Assembly (NCBI RefSeq): GCF_022026395.1
Contig: NZ_CP041767.1
Span: 5,138,501-5,202,500, forward strand
DNA from: Brevibacillus brevis
GTDB taxonomy: Bacteria; Bacillota; Bacilli; Brevibacillales; Brevibacillaceae
Length of the DNA: 64,000 nucleotides
Direction: 5' to 3'
In this document: in pieces, positions 1 through 7,810 of the stretch
Layout: each line of letters begins with the position of its first letter
How positions within the stretch are numbered: the stretch's first letter is position 1
Position numbers and translations under genes: made by a program
Notes under the pieces: model-generated
What the model was told of the DNA's origin: nothing
Databases searched by the model: none
What the model saw: the letters and a program-made list of their open reading frames with translations, nothing else

Positions 1-238
1 GGATGCCGTACAGCTCTTTGGAAATCTTCTTCACAACCCGCTTGCCCTCTTTTACCGCCGTCGCATTGATACTCCCCGGGCGCAATTCGTCTCCTACGCG
101 AATCCCCAGGTTCAAGCCCTGTGCCGGATAATAAGCGAGAAACTTCTCTTTGTCAGTGACTCCTACCATACATTCGGACAAAAATGCCTTTTGTAAAATC
201 GGTGCGACCATTAAGACGCTATTCAGCAATTGAGACAT
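1..238 (-). CDS. Short methyl-accepting chemotaxis protein, 5' part only
   Basis: The gene runs off the left edge, so only about 79 N-terminal residues are visible (start MSQLLNSVLMVAPILQKAF). The start ATG at 238 follows AGGAGG at a normal distance. There is no N-terminal membrane segment. The pattern of a hydrophobic helix, then a CMVGVTD-like strand and a YYPAQGLNLGIRVGDEL segment, resembles the sensor part of the small cytoplasmic receptors of the YfmS type in Bacillus-related bacteria. These have a small sensor domain followed directly by the MCP signalling domain. The signalling domain lies outside the window, so the family call rests on the N-terminus alone. It sits downstream of the liv operon on the same strand, separated by a probable terminator. 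Confidence 0.6.
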   Translation of the reverse strand, partial: MSQLLNSVLMVAPILQKAFLSECMVGVTDKEKFLAYYPAQGLNLGIRVGDELRPGSINATAVKEGKRVVKKISKELYGI

Positions 239-261
239 GCATGATCCTCCTACCCTTGTGA

Positions 262-306
262 TGAAAACAACGATTCCCCCCGCATTCTTTTTCACAACGC
301 GGAGGG
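262..306 (-). terminator. Probable terminator of the liv operon
   Basis: On the minus strand CCCTCCGC pairs with GCGGGGGG around a 16-base loop, followed by a moderately T-rich stretch. It lies between the stop of the binding-protein gene (323) and the chemotaxis gene start (238). The T-tract is weak. Confidence 0.45.
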
Positions 307-322
307 AACGAACTTTTTTCAC

Positions 323-1510
323 TTATTTAACGAGCTGGAATTTTCCATCCTTCACTTCAACCATGATCATGCTGTCTTCTGTCAGACCGTTATGATCATC
401 AGCCGTGAACTTGAATTCTCCGGTTACCCCTACGTATTTCACCTTTTCCAATACCTCGCCCAGTTTGGATGTGTCGCCGCCTGCCTGCTTCAAGCCTTCC
501 ACGAGCAGATTCAAGCCGTCGTAACCATATCCCGCGAATCCGTCTGGCTGTGTATTGTAAGCAGCTTGATAGCCATCCACGAATTTTTTGATGATGGCAG
601 ATTGCGGATCGTCCGCCGCTACTTGTTCAGGAATGAGCAGTTTTCCCGCTACCATCAGGACACCCTCGCCCGCGTCTCCAATCAGTTCAAGGAATTTGCT
701 GTTCGCAGAGCCATGGCTGCTGATGATCGGAATAGTGAGGTTCAGTTGCTTGGCTTCCTTCACAATCGTAGCAGGTCCAGGGTTCGTACCTGCCACAATC
801 AGAGCCTGCGCATCAGTCCCTTTGATCTTGGTCAATTGGGAGCTCATGGACGGGTCTTTTGTACCGTACTTTTCTTCAGCTACAATCGTGATGCCGTATT
901 CAGGCGCATATTTTTGCAATTGCGTCGTCCAGCCACTTCCGTATGGATTGCTGTCATTGAGCGTAGCAATTTTCGTAATGCCTTTTTCCTTCAAATATTT
1001 GAAGATGCGCTTCGTTCCGTGTACGTCCGTGTGCGGTGTTTTGTAGATGCCTGCACGAACCGGATTGGTGATTTGGTCTGCCGCTGCCATTGAGATCAGC
1101 GGGAGCTTTTCTGCTGCAGCATACTCAGCCATCCCGAGAGACGGACCACTGCCTGAGGAGCCGAGTACAGCTACGACCTTTTCTTTCGAAGCGAGTTTTT
1201 TGATCGCTTTTACCGCTTCTGTATTGTCAGACTTGTCATCTTCAAAAATAACTTCCAGCGGTCGACCATCTACTCCGCCTGCGCCGTTGATTTCTTTTAC
1301 CAACAGCTCTACCGCTTGCTTCTCCGGTACGCCGAGCGGACTGTTCGGACCCGTTAGTGAGAAAATAGCGCCGACCTTGATCGGATCCTTGCTGGCACCA
1401 CCAGTGCCCGACTCTGCTGCTGGCGTGGCGCCGCCTCCACAGGCACTTAAGAAAACAAGTGAAGCGACTGCTGCCGGTAATAACCAATTCTTGAATGCTC
1501 GTTTTTTCAT
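323..1510 (-). CDS. livK: ABC transporter substrate-binding lipoprotein, branched-chain amino acid (HAAT) type
   Basis: 395 residues. The N-terminus is a lipoprotein signal (basic MKKRAFKNW, hydrophobic core, lipobox LSAC with Cys24), so the mature protein should be tethered to the outer face of the membrane. The rest is a Leu/Ile/Val-binding type periplasmic-binding fold: IKVGAIFSLTGPNSPLG near residue 45, VAVLGSSGSG near 112 and YGYDGLNLL near 330 are typical. It is the last gene of livHMGFK, 51 bases after livF, and starts with ATG behind GAGGGGG. Proteins of this family bind branched-chain amino acids, amides or aromatic and aliphatic acids. Because the operon abuts the phenylacetate genes, an aromatic acid is possible, but this is inference. 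Confidence 0.9.
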   Translation of the reverse strand: MKKRAFKNWLLPAAVASLVFLSACGGGATPAAESGTGGASKDPIKVGAIFSLTGPNSPLGVPEKQAVELLVKEINGAGGVDGRPLEVIFEDDKSDNTEAVKAIKKLASKEKVVAVLGSSGSGPSLGMAEYAAAEKLPLISMAAADQITNPVRAGIYKTPHTDVHGTKRIFKYLKEKGITKIATLNDSNPYGSGWTTQLQKYAPEYGITIVAEEKYGTKDPSMSSQLTKIKGTDAQALIVAGTNPGPATIVKEAKQLNLTIPIISSHGSANSKFLELIGDAGEGVLMVAGKLLIPEQVAADDPQSAIIKKFVDGYQAAYNTQPDGFAGYGYDGLNLLVEGLKQAGGDTSKLGEVLEKVKYVGVTGEFKFTADDHNGLTEDSMIMVEVKDGKFQLVK

Positions 1511-1561
1511 GGGTGTACCCCCTCATGTATGTGGTTGATCTTGATCAAACTGCTATGTTGG

Positions 1562-2308
1562 CTACACTGCTTCGTGGGAGCTACCCAAATAAGCAGATTG
1601 AACACGCGGGTCATTGCTAATCTCGTCTGCCTTCCCTTCCAGCATGACGGTTCCCGTACTGAGTACATATGCCCTGTCGGAAATTGCGAGCGCTGCGCGA
1701 GCATTTTGCTCGACCAACAACACTGTGGTGCCCCACTCCGAGCGAATCTCCTGTACAATCGTCAGGATTTCTTTGGCAATCAATGGAGCCAATCCTAGCG
1801 AAGGCTCGTCCAACAAGAGGAGCTGCGGTCGAGACAAGAGCGCTCTGCCAATGGCAAGCATCTGCTGCTGCCCTCCGGAAAGCGTTCCTCCGAGCTGCCA
1901 TTTCCGCTCTGCCAAAATGGGAAAACGTTCATACACCGTCTCCATTTCTTTGGCAATTTCCTTTTTGTTCGTCTTGGGCATCCGATGCGAGGCACCCAGC
2001 CACAAATTGTCCTCCACGGTCAGCGTGGAAAAAATTTGTCTGCGCTCCGGTACATGCGCCATGCCCCGAGGTACCACCAGCTCCGCAGGGACACGCGTAA
2101 TGTCCGCGTCACGAAACCAAATCTTGCCTTCCTTGTCGCCGTGCAGACCGCAGATACAGTTCAAAAGCGTCGTTTTGCCCGCCCCATTTGCGCCTAACAG
2201 GGAGACGATTTCTCCCTCATTCACCTGCAGGTTAATGCCGTGCAGCACTTCTACCGGGCCGTAGCGAGCCGTGATGTTGTCTACTGTAAGGACTATCTTC
2301 CCCATCAT
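1562..2308 (-). CDS. livF: Branched-chain amino acid type ABC transporter ATPase LivF
   Basis: About 248 residues. Walker A is GANGAGKTT near residue 39, the signature LSGGQQQML near 142 and Walker B LLLLDEPSLGLAP near 162, all intact. GMAHVPERRQIFSTLTVEDN is the LivF-type Q-loop region. An upstream in-frame start at 2353 would overlap livG by 26 bases and has no ribosome site. Two consecutive ATGs at 2308 and 2305 follow AGAGGTGG, with the second better spaced. It forms the cytoplasmic ATPase pair with LivG, driving import through LivH and LivM. Confidence 0.92.
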   Translation of the reverse strand: MMGKIVLTVDNITARYGPVEVLHGINLQVNEGEIVSLLGANGAGKTTLLNCICGLHGDKEGKIWFRDADITRVPAELVVPRGMAHVPERRQIFSTLTVEDNLWLGASHRMPKTNKKEIAKEMETVYERFPILAERKWQLGGTLSGGQQQMLAIGRALLSRPQLLLLDEPSLGLAPLIAKEILTIVQEIRSEWGTTVLLVEQNARAALAISDRAYVLSTGTVMLEGKADEISNDPRVQSAYLGSSHEAV

Positions 2309-2327
2309 GTTCCACCTCTTTCGCGCT

Positions 2328-3089
2328 TCATTCTGCACCCAGATACGCCGCAATCACTCGCGGGTTCTCCTGAATTTCACGTGGGGTTCCTTCTGCGATT
2401 TTTGATCCTTGATCCAATACAACGATGCGGTCTGCAATCGACATGATCATGTCCATGTCATGCTCCACTAGCAAAATAGCCGTTCCGTTGTCGCGAATCT
2501 CGCAAAACATACGGCTCATCTCCGCCGTCTCGGTATGATTCAGACCCGCAGCAGGCTCGTCCAACAAGAGCAGCCGTGGTTTGGCTACCATCGCGCGGGC
2601 AATCTCCATCAACCGCAGCTTCCCGTATGGCAAGCTCCCAGCCAAAGAGGTCGCTTCCTCTGCCAGACCTACATTCTCTATCCACGTCTGTGCCTGCTCC
2701 TGCATCATCTTCTCTTCCTTGCGGGACTTTGCCAGATTCATGCCGCAGGAAAAGAGACTCGCGCTTGTCTTGGTATGCATGCCGACCATCACGTTTTCCA
2801 AGACGGTCATATCGTCAAAGGTCTGGAGGTTTTGAAAGGTTCGCGTGATACCCAATCCGGCATATTCATAGCCTTGCACACGTGTAAGCGGATGGCTGCT
2901 AAAGCGAATCTCTCCTTCCGAAGGCGGGATCACACCTGACACCATGTTGAGCACCGTGCTTTTTCCAGCGCCATTCGGACCGATCAGCGCGAGAATCTCT
3001 CCTTCCCGCACCTGAAAATCTACTTGATTCACTGCCCGTACGCCGCCAAAATCACGAGAAAGCTTTTGCACATCCAAAAGTGTTGTCAT
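2328..3089 (-). CDS. livG: Branched-chain amino acid type ABC transporter ATPase LivG
   Basis: 253 residues. Walker A GPNGAGKST near residue 37, LivG-specific TRTFQNLQTFDDMTVLENV near 84-102, a signature region (AGSLPYGKLRLMEIA) in which GKLR replaces the canonical GQQR-like residues as is usual in LivG, and Walker B LLLLDEPAAGLN. The 29-residue insertion between Q-loop and signature is typical for LivG and longer than in LivF. The start overlaps the livM stop by 4 bases (ATGA), implying translational coupling. Confidence 0.93.
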   Translation of the reverse strand: MTTLLDVQKLSRDFGGVRAVNQVDFQVREGEILALIGPNGAGKSTVLNMVSGVIPPSEGEIRFSSHPLTRVQGYEYAGLGITRTFQNLQTFDDMTVLENVMVGMHTKTSASLFSCGMNLAKSRKEEKMMQEQAQTWIENVGLAEEATSLAGSLPYGKLRLMEIARAMVAKPRLLLLDEPAAGLNHTETAEMSRMFCEIRDNGTAILLVEHDMDMIMSIADRIVVLDQGSKIAEGTPREIQENPRVIAAYLGAE

Positions 3090-4117
3090 GTTGCAGCCTT
3101 CCTTTCCACCTGCTGCTTTCGCTGTGCTTCGTCAGCCATGGCCTTCGCCTTTTTGGCCTGCCCTTTTTCGAAAGCAGTCCGGATGCGCGGAACCAATCCT
3201 TCTGGCATGAACATGATGAACAGCACGAGAATCGCACCGAATACAATCGTGTCCACATCCCCCTGCAAGCCTGGCACTACTTCACTCAAGAGAACCAGCG
3301 CTTCACTGATAAAACCAATCAGGATCGTCCCGATCAACGCGCCCCAGATGCTTGTCATCCCGCCGATGACGACCATCGTCAAAAACTTGATCGACTCGTG
3401 CAGTCCAAACGGCTGCGGATCGAGAATTCCCATGTAATGGGCGTACAGGCCGCCGGAAATACCAGCGAACATGCCGCTTACGACAAAGGCATTCAACTTG
3501 AACTTGCGGACATCAATTCCCATGGAGGTCGCGGCAATCTCACTTTTGTGAATCGCCCGAAACGCTCTGCCGACACGTGAATTCAAGAGATTAAGTGAGA
3601 AGAGCAGCACACAAGTGACGACTCCCCAAATCAAAAAGTACATGGATAGCTCGCTTCCACCAAAGAAAGTCATTTGCGGAATGCTGATCATCCCATTTGC
3701 TCCCCCTGTGACCGGCTCCCACTCCGTAATCCCGATCTGGACGATGTAGCCAAATGCGAGTGTCGCCATCGCAAGGTAGTAACCTTGCAGCCCCGCTATC
3801 GCCCGCCCAAGGATAAAGGCGAATAACCCTGGAACAATCGCAGCAGCTATCAGGCCGATAAATGGGGGTAGACCGTACTTCGTCGTCAATACTGCGGAGG
3901 TATAGGCGCCTATCCCCCAAAATGCTGCTTGTCCCAGCGAAATTTGTCCCGCGAGCCCCATCACGAGGCATAACCCGATGGTTACGATTGCTTGAAGACC
4001 GATAATAATTCCAACAGAACGATAGTATTCATCTGGCATCACGAATGGGAAAAGAATCATCAAAAACAGGTAGATTCCTATGCTTTTGCCCCACTTATCG
4101 ATGATCTGCTTCATCAT
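3086..4117 (-). CDS. livM: Branched-chain amino acid type ABC transporter permease LivM
   Basis: 343 residues, with about eight to ten hydrophobic segments. The conserved LivM block GLAGQISLGQAAFWGIGAY lies near residues 55-73, and the EAA-type loop (SEIAATSMGIDVRKFKLNAF) near 192-211. The C-terminal 35 residues are charged and cytoplasmic (KGQAKKAKAMADEAQRKQQ). It is coupled to livH by a 4-base overlap and to livG likewise, so the membrane and ATPase subunits are made together. Confidence 0.93.
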   Translation of the reverse strand: MMKQIIDKWGKSIGIYLFLMILFPFVMPDEYYRSVGIIIGLQAIVTIGLCLVMGLAGQISLGQAAFWGIGAYTSAVLTTKYGLPPFIGLIAAAIVPGLFAFILGRAIAGLQGYYLAMATLAFGYIVQIGITEWEPVTGGANGMISIPQMTFFGGSELSMYFLIWGVVTCVLLFSLNLLNSRVGRAFRAIHKSEIAATSMGIDVRKFKLNAFVVSGMFAGISGGLYAHYMGILDPQPFGLHESIKFLTMVVIGGMTSIWGALIGTILIGFISEALVLLSEVVPGLQGDVDTIVFGAILVLFIMFMPEGLVPRIRTAFEKGQAKKAKAMADEAQRKQQVERKAAT

Positions 4118-4992
4118 AGCCCTCCTTTTCCAACGCTGCGTTCTCCAAAGATGCCGGATGGCTTGATCAACAGCATGCCGATCAACACCAGAAAGGCGAT
4201 CGCGTCCTTCATACCGGAGCTGATGTAACCAGCTCCCAGCGACTCGACAATCCCGAGTAAAAAGGCGGCTACGGCTGCCCCCAGTGGATTTCCCAGTCCG
4301 CCAAGAATGGCTGCGGAAAAGCCTTTGATTCCAAGCAACACACCAATATCATAGGACGTTACGGAAAGCGGCGCGATCACGATTCCCGCTATCGCTCCTG
4401 TCGCTCCACTGATGGCAAAGGCCAGCATACTCATCTTTGTCGGGCTAATCCCCATCAAGCGAGCTGCCATCGGGTTTACCGAACAGGCGTTGATTTTTTT
4501 GCCGAGAATCGTCTTGTCCATCAAGTACCACAGTAAAAAAAGAATGATAAGAACAGCGGCCAAAATCCAGATACTTTGTTGTGCAATCATCACGCCCCCG
4601 ATTGAGATCGGTTCATTGCTCGTAATCGGTTCGAGTGCAAACGCATCTTTTCCCCAAATGAAGCTGGCAATGCCACGAATCAGTGTGGAGATTCCTATCG
4701 TCAAAATAATCAAACTAATCGGATTAGCCTTTTTGACGTAAGCGATTACATATTTCTGCATCAAAACACCGATCAAGGTGACCATGAGGATCGCGAGCAA
4801 TGCCGCCAAGCCATACGGGAGATTCATGCCAATCAAGGCGACTGTAACCATCCCGCCCAGCATCAAAAATTCACCCTGCGCCAGATTGATCACCTTGCTT
4901 ACGTTGTAAATCGTGATGAAACCAACCGCTACGATCGCGTAAATCCCGCCACTGACGAGGCCGTTTGCAACGTACTGCAGCAATTCCGTCAT
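4114..4992 (-). CDS. livH: Branched-chain amino acid type ABC transporter permease LivH
   Basis: 292 residues from the ATG at 4992 (MTELLQYVANGLVSGGIYA), the expected LivH N-terminus. The open frame extends to 5148, but that part crosses the promoter and is not family-like. GGGGG lies 12 bases upstream, a long spacing. About eight membrane segments; NLAQGEFLMLGG near residue 36 and the C-terminal KGFSAAILGGLGNPLGA segment are LivH hallmarks. First gene of the importer operon, with its own promoter and cre-like box just upstream. Confidence 0.92.
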   Translation of the reverse strand: MTELLQYVANGLVSGGIYAIVAVGFITIYNVSKVINLAQGEFLMLGGMVTVALIGMNLPYGLAALLAILMVTLIGVLMQKYVIAYVKKANPISLIILTIGISTLIRGIASFIWGKDAFALEPITSNEPISIGGVMIAQQSIWILAAVLIILFLLWYLMDKTILGKKINACSVNPMAARLMGISPTKMSMLAFAISGATGAIAGIVIAPLSVTSYDIGVLLGIKGFSAAILGGLGNPLGAAVAAFLLGIVESLGAGYISSGMKDAIAFLVLIGMLLIKPSGIFGERSVGKGGL

Positions 4993-5039
4993 ATTCGTGC
5001 TGTACCCCCTTTGTTTCGCGTCCACCAAACTACACCCAA

Positions 5040-5053
5040 GTAAAACGCTTACA
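5040..5053 (-). promoter_or_regulatory. cre-like box in the liv promoter
   Basis: Minus-strand TGTAAGCGTTTTAC lies immediately downstream of the -10 hexamer. It matches the left part of the CcpA cre consensus but lacks the final CA. A sister sequence (TGTAAGCGCTTTAC) precedes glpF. CcpA control is inferred. Confidence 0.4.
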
Positions 5054-5081
5054 TTATAAATAATGGAAAAATATTTATGAA
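5053..5081 (-). promoter_or_regulatory. Sigma-A type promoter of the liv operon
   Basis: On the minus strand TTCATA (5081-5076) and TATAAT (5058-5053) are separated by exactly 17 bases. It lies between the paaX terminator and livH, so the importer can be transcribed separately from paaX. Confidence 0.6.
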
Positions 5082-5107
5082 AAAAGACCCTAGACGTGCT
5101 AGGGCCT
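5080..5107 (-). terminator. Rho-independent terminator of paaX
   Basis: Minus-strand hairpin GCCCTAG / CTAGGGT with a 5-base loop followed by TTTTTT. It begins 19 bases after the paaX stop. Confidence 0.75.
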
Positions 5108-5125
5108 TTCCTTCGCAGCTTTCGC

Positions 5126-5953
5126 CTATGCGGATGGCGCAGCTTCATACACGGTCTCGAAGAATCGTACTGCCCCTGGATTTAATAGCTGGTAGTAATT
5201 TTGGAACAACTGATCCGCCTCTTTGCCCAACCACAGCTCTGGCAACAATTCCTGCGGCAAATCAGGATCGATGAACAAGAACTTGCGGTATTGGTGGACG
5301 AGCTTTGTCTTTTCCACGAAGCAATGGCTGTCTGGAACCTCTTCTCCATTGCCCAGTTTTGCTGAAAGCTGCTCATATTCTTCTCGGTAGTCATCGATGA
5401 AGGCCTTGTACTTCTCATTGATTTCATCGATATCCCAGCATTTCTGCACGAGCTGCTTCGGATTGCTCCAGCCCATATGCTCGGATGTAAAGATCTCCAC
5501 ATACTCTGTAATCTCGTGCGCTTCCGTCAGGTCCTTCACACGATCACTGAGATTATTCGGACTGATCCATGTGCTGGTTGTCAGCATCCCGAAGCCCATC
5601 CAGCCCAGCTCCTTGCGCAATTGATCACGCAGCGCTCGACGCTCCTCGGGGATATTGTAGCTGGCAATGCACCATTTCCCGTCCCACACATCTGTCTCGA
5701 CCTTATAAATACGTGCCGCTGCCTCTTCCAGCCGCTTTTTGCCGCGCTCAGATACCGAGTAGAAGCTGCGGTTCCCTACTTTTCGCGATTCCAGCCAGCC
5801 TTGGCGAAGCATCCGGGAGATCGCTGCACGAACAGCCGGCTCCGACAGTCCGAATTCCCCCATCAGCTTGGTTAGACTACCAATCCAGATTTCGCTTCCA
5901 TAATGGCGGACGTATTCACCGTAAATTGTAAAAAGCATGGATTGTGGCTTCAC
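5126..5953 (-). CDS. paaX: PaaX-family transcriptional repressor of phenylacetate genes
   Basis: 275 residues from a GTG start (MKPQSMLFTIYGEYVRHYG), the classic PaaX N-terminus. GGGGG precedes this GTG, whereas the ATG at 5980 gives nine atypical extra residues. The N-terminal winged helix spans residues 1-80 (LTKLMGEFGLSEPAVRAAIS recognition region). The central domain includes WDGKWCIASYNIPEERRALRDQL (100-125), and the C-terminal PaaX domain includes the LFIDPDLPQELLPELWLG block (near 230-250). Family members sense phenylacetyl-CoA and repress paa operons. A matching box lies at its own promoter and at the paa operon promoter, so autoregulation and operon control are likely. Confidence 0.92.
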   Translation of the reverse strand: MKPQSMLFTIYGEYVRHYGSEIWIGSLTKLMGEFGLSEPAVRAAISRMLRQGWLESRKVGNRSFYSVSERGKKRLEEAAARIYKVETDVWDGKWCIASYNIPEERRALRDQLRKELGWMGFGMLTTSTWISPNNLSDRVKDLTEAHEITEYVEIFTSEHMGWSNPKQLVQKCWDIDEINEKYKAFIDDYREEYEQLSAKLGNGEEVPDSHCFVEKTKLVHQYRKFLFIDPDLPQELLPELWLGKEADQLFQNYYQLLNPGAVRFFETVYEAAPSA

Positions 5954-6055
5954 GTTTCTTCTACCCCCAAATCGATTCATACCTATATGCTGTGTGAAAT
6001 TGTACCATATTCTGTAGGAAGTGCGTGAATCGATCGAGAGTATATGACGATAAAA

Positions 6056-6080
6056 TCATATAACGTTATTTAAACGTAAT
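6056..6080 (-). promoter_or_regulatory. Probable PaaX operator at the paaX promoter
   Basis: Contains TCATATAACGTTATTT followed by AACG. The core includes the perfect palindrome ATAACGTTAT and CGTT/AACG arms spaced five bases apart. It abuts the -10 box and start point of the paaX promoter. The same element, 21 of 25 bases identical, lies at 15699-15723. Confidence 0.65.
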
Positions 6081-6107
6081 TATAGTAAAACATTTTAAAA
6101 GAGTCAA
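6079..6107 (-). promoter_or_regulatory. Sigma-A promoter of paaX
   Basis: TTGACT (6107-6102) and TATAAT (6084-6079) with a 17-base spacer on the minus strand. The predicted start point is about 6072, giving a 5' leader of about 120 bases before the GTG start. Confidence 0.7.
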
Positions 6108-6122
6108 TTTATTCTGTCAAAT

Positions 6123-6548
6123 TTATGATTTCCCATGTACTTCCTCGTTGATCTCAGCTTGCAAGGCCTCAAAACGCCGCTTGATCTCATCCTTTTTGAA
6201 GATAGCCTGGACGAACGTCCCGAGCCCTACACGATTGCGCGTAGTGTCCGCCGTAACCTCGCACACTACGCGTTTTTCGGTAACCTGCACACAGGTAGCC
6301 CGGAACGTGACCTCCTGACCAATCATAGCTGGTCCGACATGCTTGATGTCGACAGCAAATCCCGAGCCCTCTTCATCATCTCCCAGGCACGGCAAAATGA
6401 CGCGCCTTCCCGCCCATTCCATGTAATAAATCATACTGACTGTCGACATCACAGGGTGCACCACTTGGCCTTCAAAAACAGGCAGCATGTCCTTTGTCAC
6501 TGTGACAGTAAATTCTTCCGTCGTACCCGGCTGCAGTCTATCTATCAA
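6123..6548 (-). CDS. FlK-like hot-dog fold acyl-CoA thioesterase
   Basis: 141 residues from a TTG start at 6548, chosen because GGGAGG lies nine bases upstream; the more distal ATG at 6626 would overlap the thiolase gene by 49 bases and adds an unlike N-terminus. The sequence HPVMSTVSMIYYMEWAGRR (near residues 30-48), the GFAVDIKHVGPAMIGQEV segment and the final basic tail match the hot-dog thioesterases related to fluoroacetyl-CoA thioesterase FlK. Last gene of the paa operon. A role in hydrolysing dead-end or toxic acyl-CoA intermediates is inferred; the substrate is unknown. Confidence 0.75.
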   Translation of the reverse strand: MIDRLQPGTTEEFTVTVTKDMLPVFEGQVVHPVMSTVSMIYYMEWAGRRVILPCLGDDEEGSGFAVDIKHVGPAMIGQEVTFRATCVQVTEKRVVCEVTADTTRNRVGLGTFVQAIFKKDEIKRRFEALQAEINEEVHGKS

Positions 6549-6577
6549 GAGTATCTGCCTCCCTATCTGCGCCCAAG

Positions 6578-7777
6578 CTACACACGCTCGATAATCGTCG
6601 CAATCCCCTGCCCAACTCCAATGCACATCGCAGCCAACCCGTAACGGGCATCCCGACGCTCCATTTCATACAAAAGAGTAGTAAGGATGCGCGCTCCGCT
6701 ACACCCGAGCGGATGCCCCAAAGCAATCGCTCCGCCGTTTACGTTGACCAGATCAGGGTTGACCCCCAGCTCGCGTACGCTTGCCACTGCCTGCGCCGCA
6801 AAAGCCTCGTTGAATTCGAACAGATCAATCTGCGTAAGTGACAAGCCTGCCTGCTTCAGTACTTTTCGCGTAGCAGGTACTGGCCCAATTCCCATCACGG
6901 ATGGATCAACACCTGCTACTGCGGAGGCAACGATTCTTGCACGAGGCTTCAAGCCAGCCGCAAGAGCCGCTTCCTGTTCCATGATGAGCAGAGCGCAGGC
7001 TCCATCGTTTAGACCGCTGGAGTTGCCTGCTGTGACGCTACCATCTGCTTGGAATGCTGGTTTAAGTTTTTGCAACTGTTCGATAGTCGTCTCTGGACGT
7101 GCATGCTCATCCTGAGCAAACAGCGTGACCTCGCCTTTGCGCCCTTTCAGCTCTACCGGAACGATCTCGGCATCCCACTTTCCTTCTGCCAAGGCACGTG
7201 CGTAATTTTGCTGACTGCGCAAAGCAAACTCATCCTGCGCTTCGCGGCTTATGCCGTATTGCTCCGCTACCTTCTCCGCTGTTTCTCCTAGACTGATCGG
7301 CGGATACATCTCTTTCATTTTTTCGTTAACCAATCGCCAGCCCAACGTCGTATCGACTAACTGCTGATTACCGCGCTGAAAAGCCGTGCCAGGCTTCATC
7401 ATCACCAGCGGAGAGCGTGTCATGCTCTCTGTCCCGCCCGCGATATAGACGTGACCTGCTCCGGCTTTGATTGCATTCGCGCTTTGGTTCACAGCCTCCA
7501 GCCCTGAGCCGCACAGACGGTTTACTGTCACTCCCGGCACCTCGACAGGCAATCCCGCCAATAGAAGTGACATACGCGCGACGTTGCGGTTGTCTTCCCC
7601 AGCCTGATTGGCACAGCCCATGATGACATCATCTATCGTCTTCGGATCGATGGCGTTTCGTTCCAGCAACTTTTGAATCACCAATGCGCCCAGGTCATCC
7701 GGGCGCACATCCTTCAACGCACCACCAATACGGCCGATTGGCGTGCGCACAGCATCTATAATGACAGGTGTACTCAT
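6578..7777 (-). CDS. Thiolase, probable 3-oxoadipyl-CoA thiolase
   Basis: 399 residues from ATG 7777 (MSTPVIIDAVRTPIGR), preceded by GAGAGGAG; an in-frame ATG 21 bases upstream lacks a site. The nucleophile Cys is in NRLCGSGLEAV (near 90), the general base His in GGAIALGHPLGCSGAR (near 350) and the second Cys in MCIGVGQG (near 385). GCANQAGEDNRNVARMSLLL resembles PcaF/PaaJ enzymes, which cleave 3-oxoadipyl-CoA to succinyl-CoA and acetyl-CoA. This is the last step of phenylacetate breakdown and it lies in that operon, 29 bases before the terminal thioesterase gene. Confidence 0.85.
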   Translation of the reverse strand: MSTPVIIDAVRTPIGRIGGALKDVRPDDLGALVIQKLLERNAIDPKTIDDVIMGCANQAGEDNRNVARMSLLLAGLPVEVPGVTVNRLCGSGLEAVNQSANAIKAGAGHVYIAGGTESMTRSPLVMMKPGTAFQRGNQQLVDTTLGWRLVNEKMKEMYPPISLGETAEKVAEQYGISREAQDEFALRSQQNYARALAEGKWDAEIVPVELKGRKGEVTLFAQDEHARPETTIEQLQKLKPAFQADGSVTAGNSSGLNDGACALLIMEQEAALAAGLKPRARIVASAVAGVDPSVMGIGPVPATRKVLKQAGLSLTQIDLFEFNEAFAAQAVASVRELGVNPDLVNVNGGAIALGHPLGCSGARILTTLLYEMERRDARYGLAAMCIGVGQGIATIIERV

Positions 7778-7810
7778 TCTTCCACTCCTCTCATGCACGA
7801 GGGCTTTTTT

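Noticed and set aside
392..1538. Several long plus-strand frames opposite livK
   Set aside because: Antisense shadows of a well-supported gene; no ribosome sites or family features.
6135..6644. 169-residue plus-strand frame opposite the FlK-like thioesterase
   Set aside because: The minus-strand frame has hot-dog motifs and a good start; the opposite one has no pattern.
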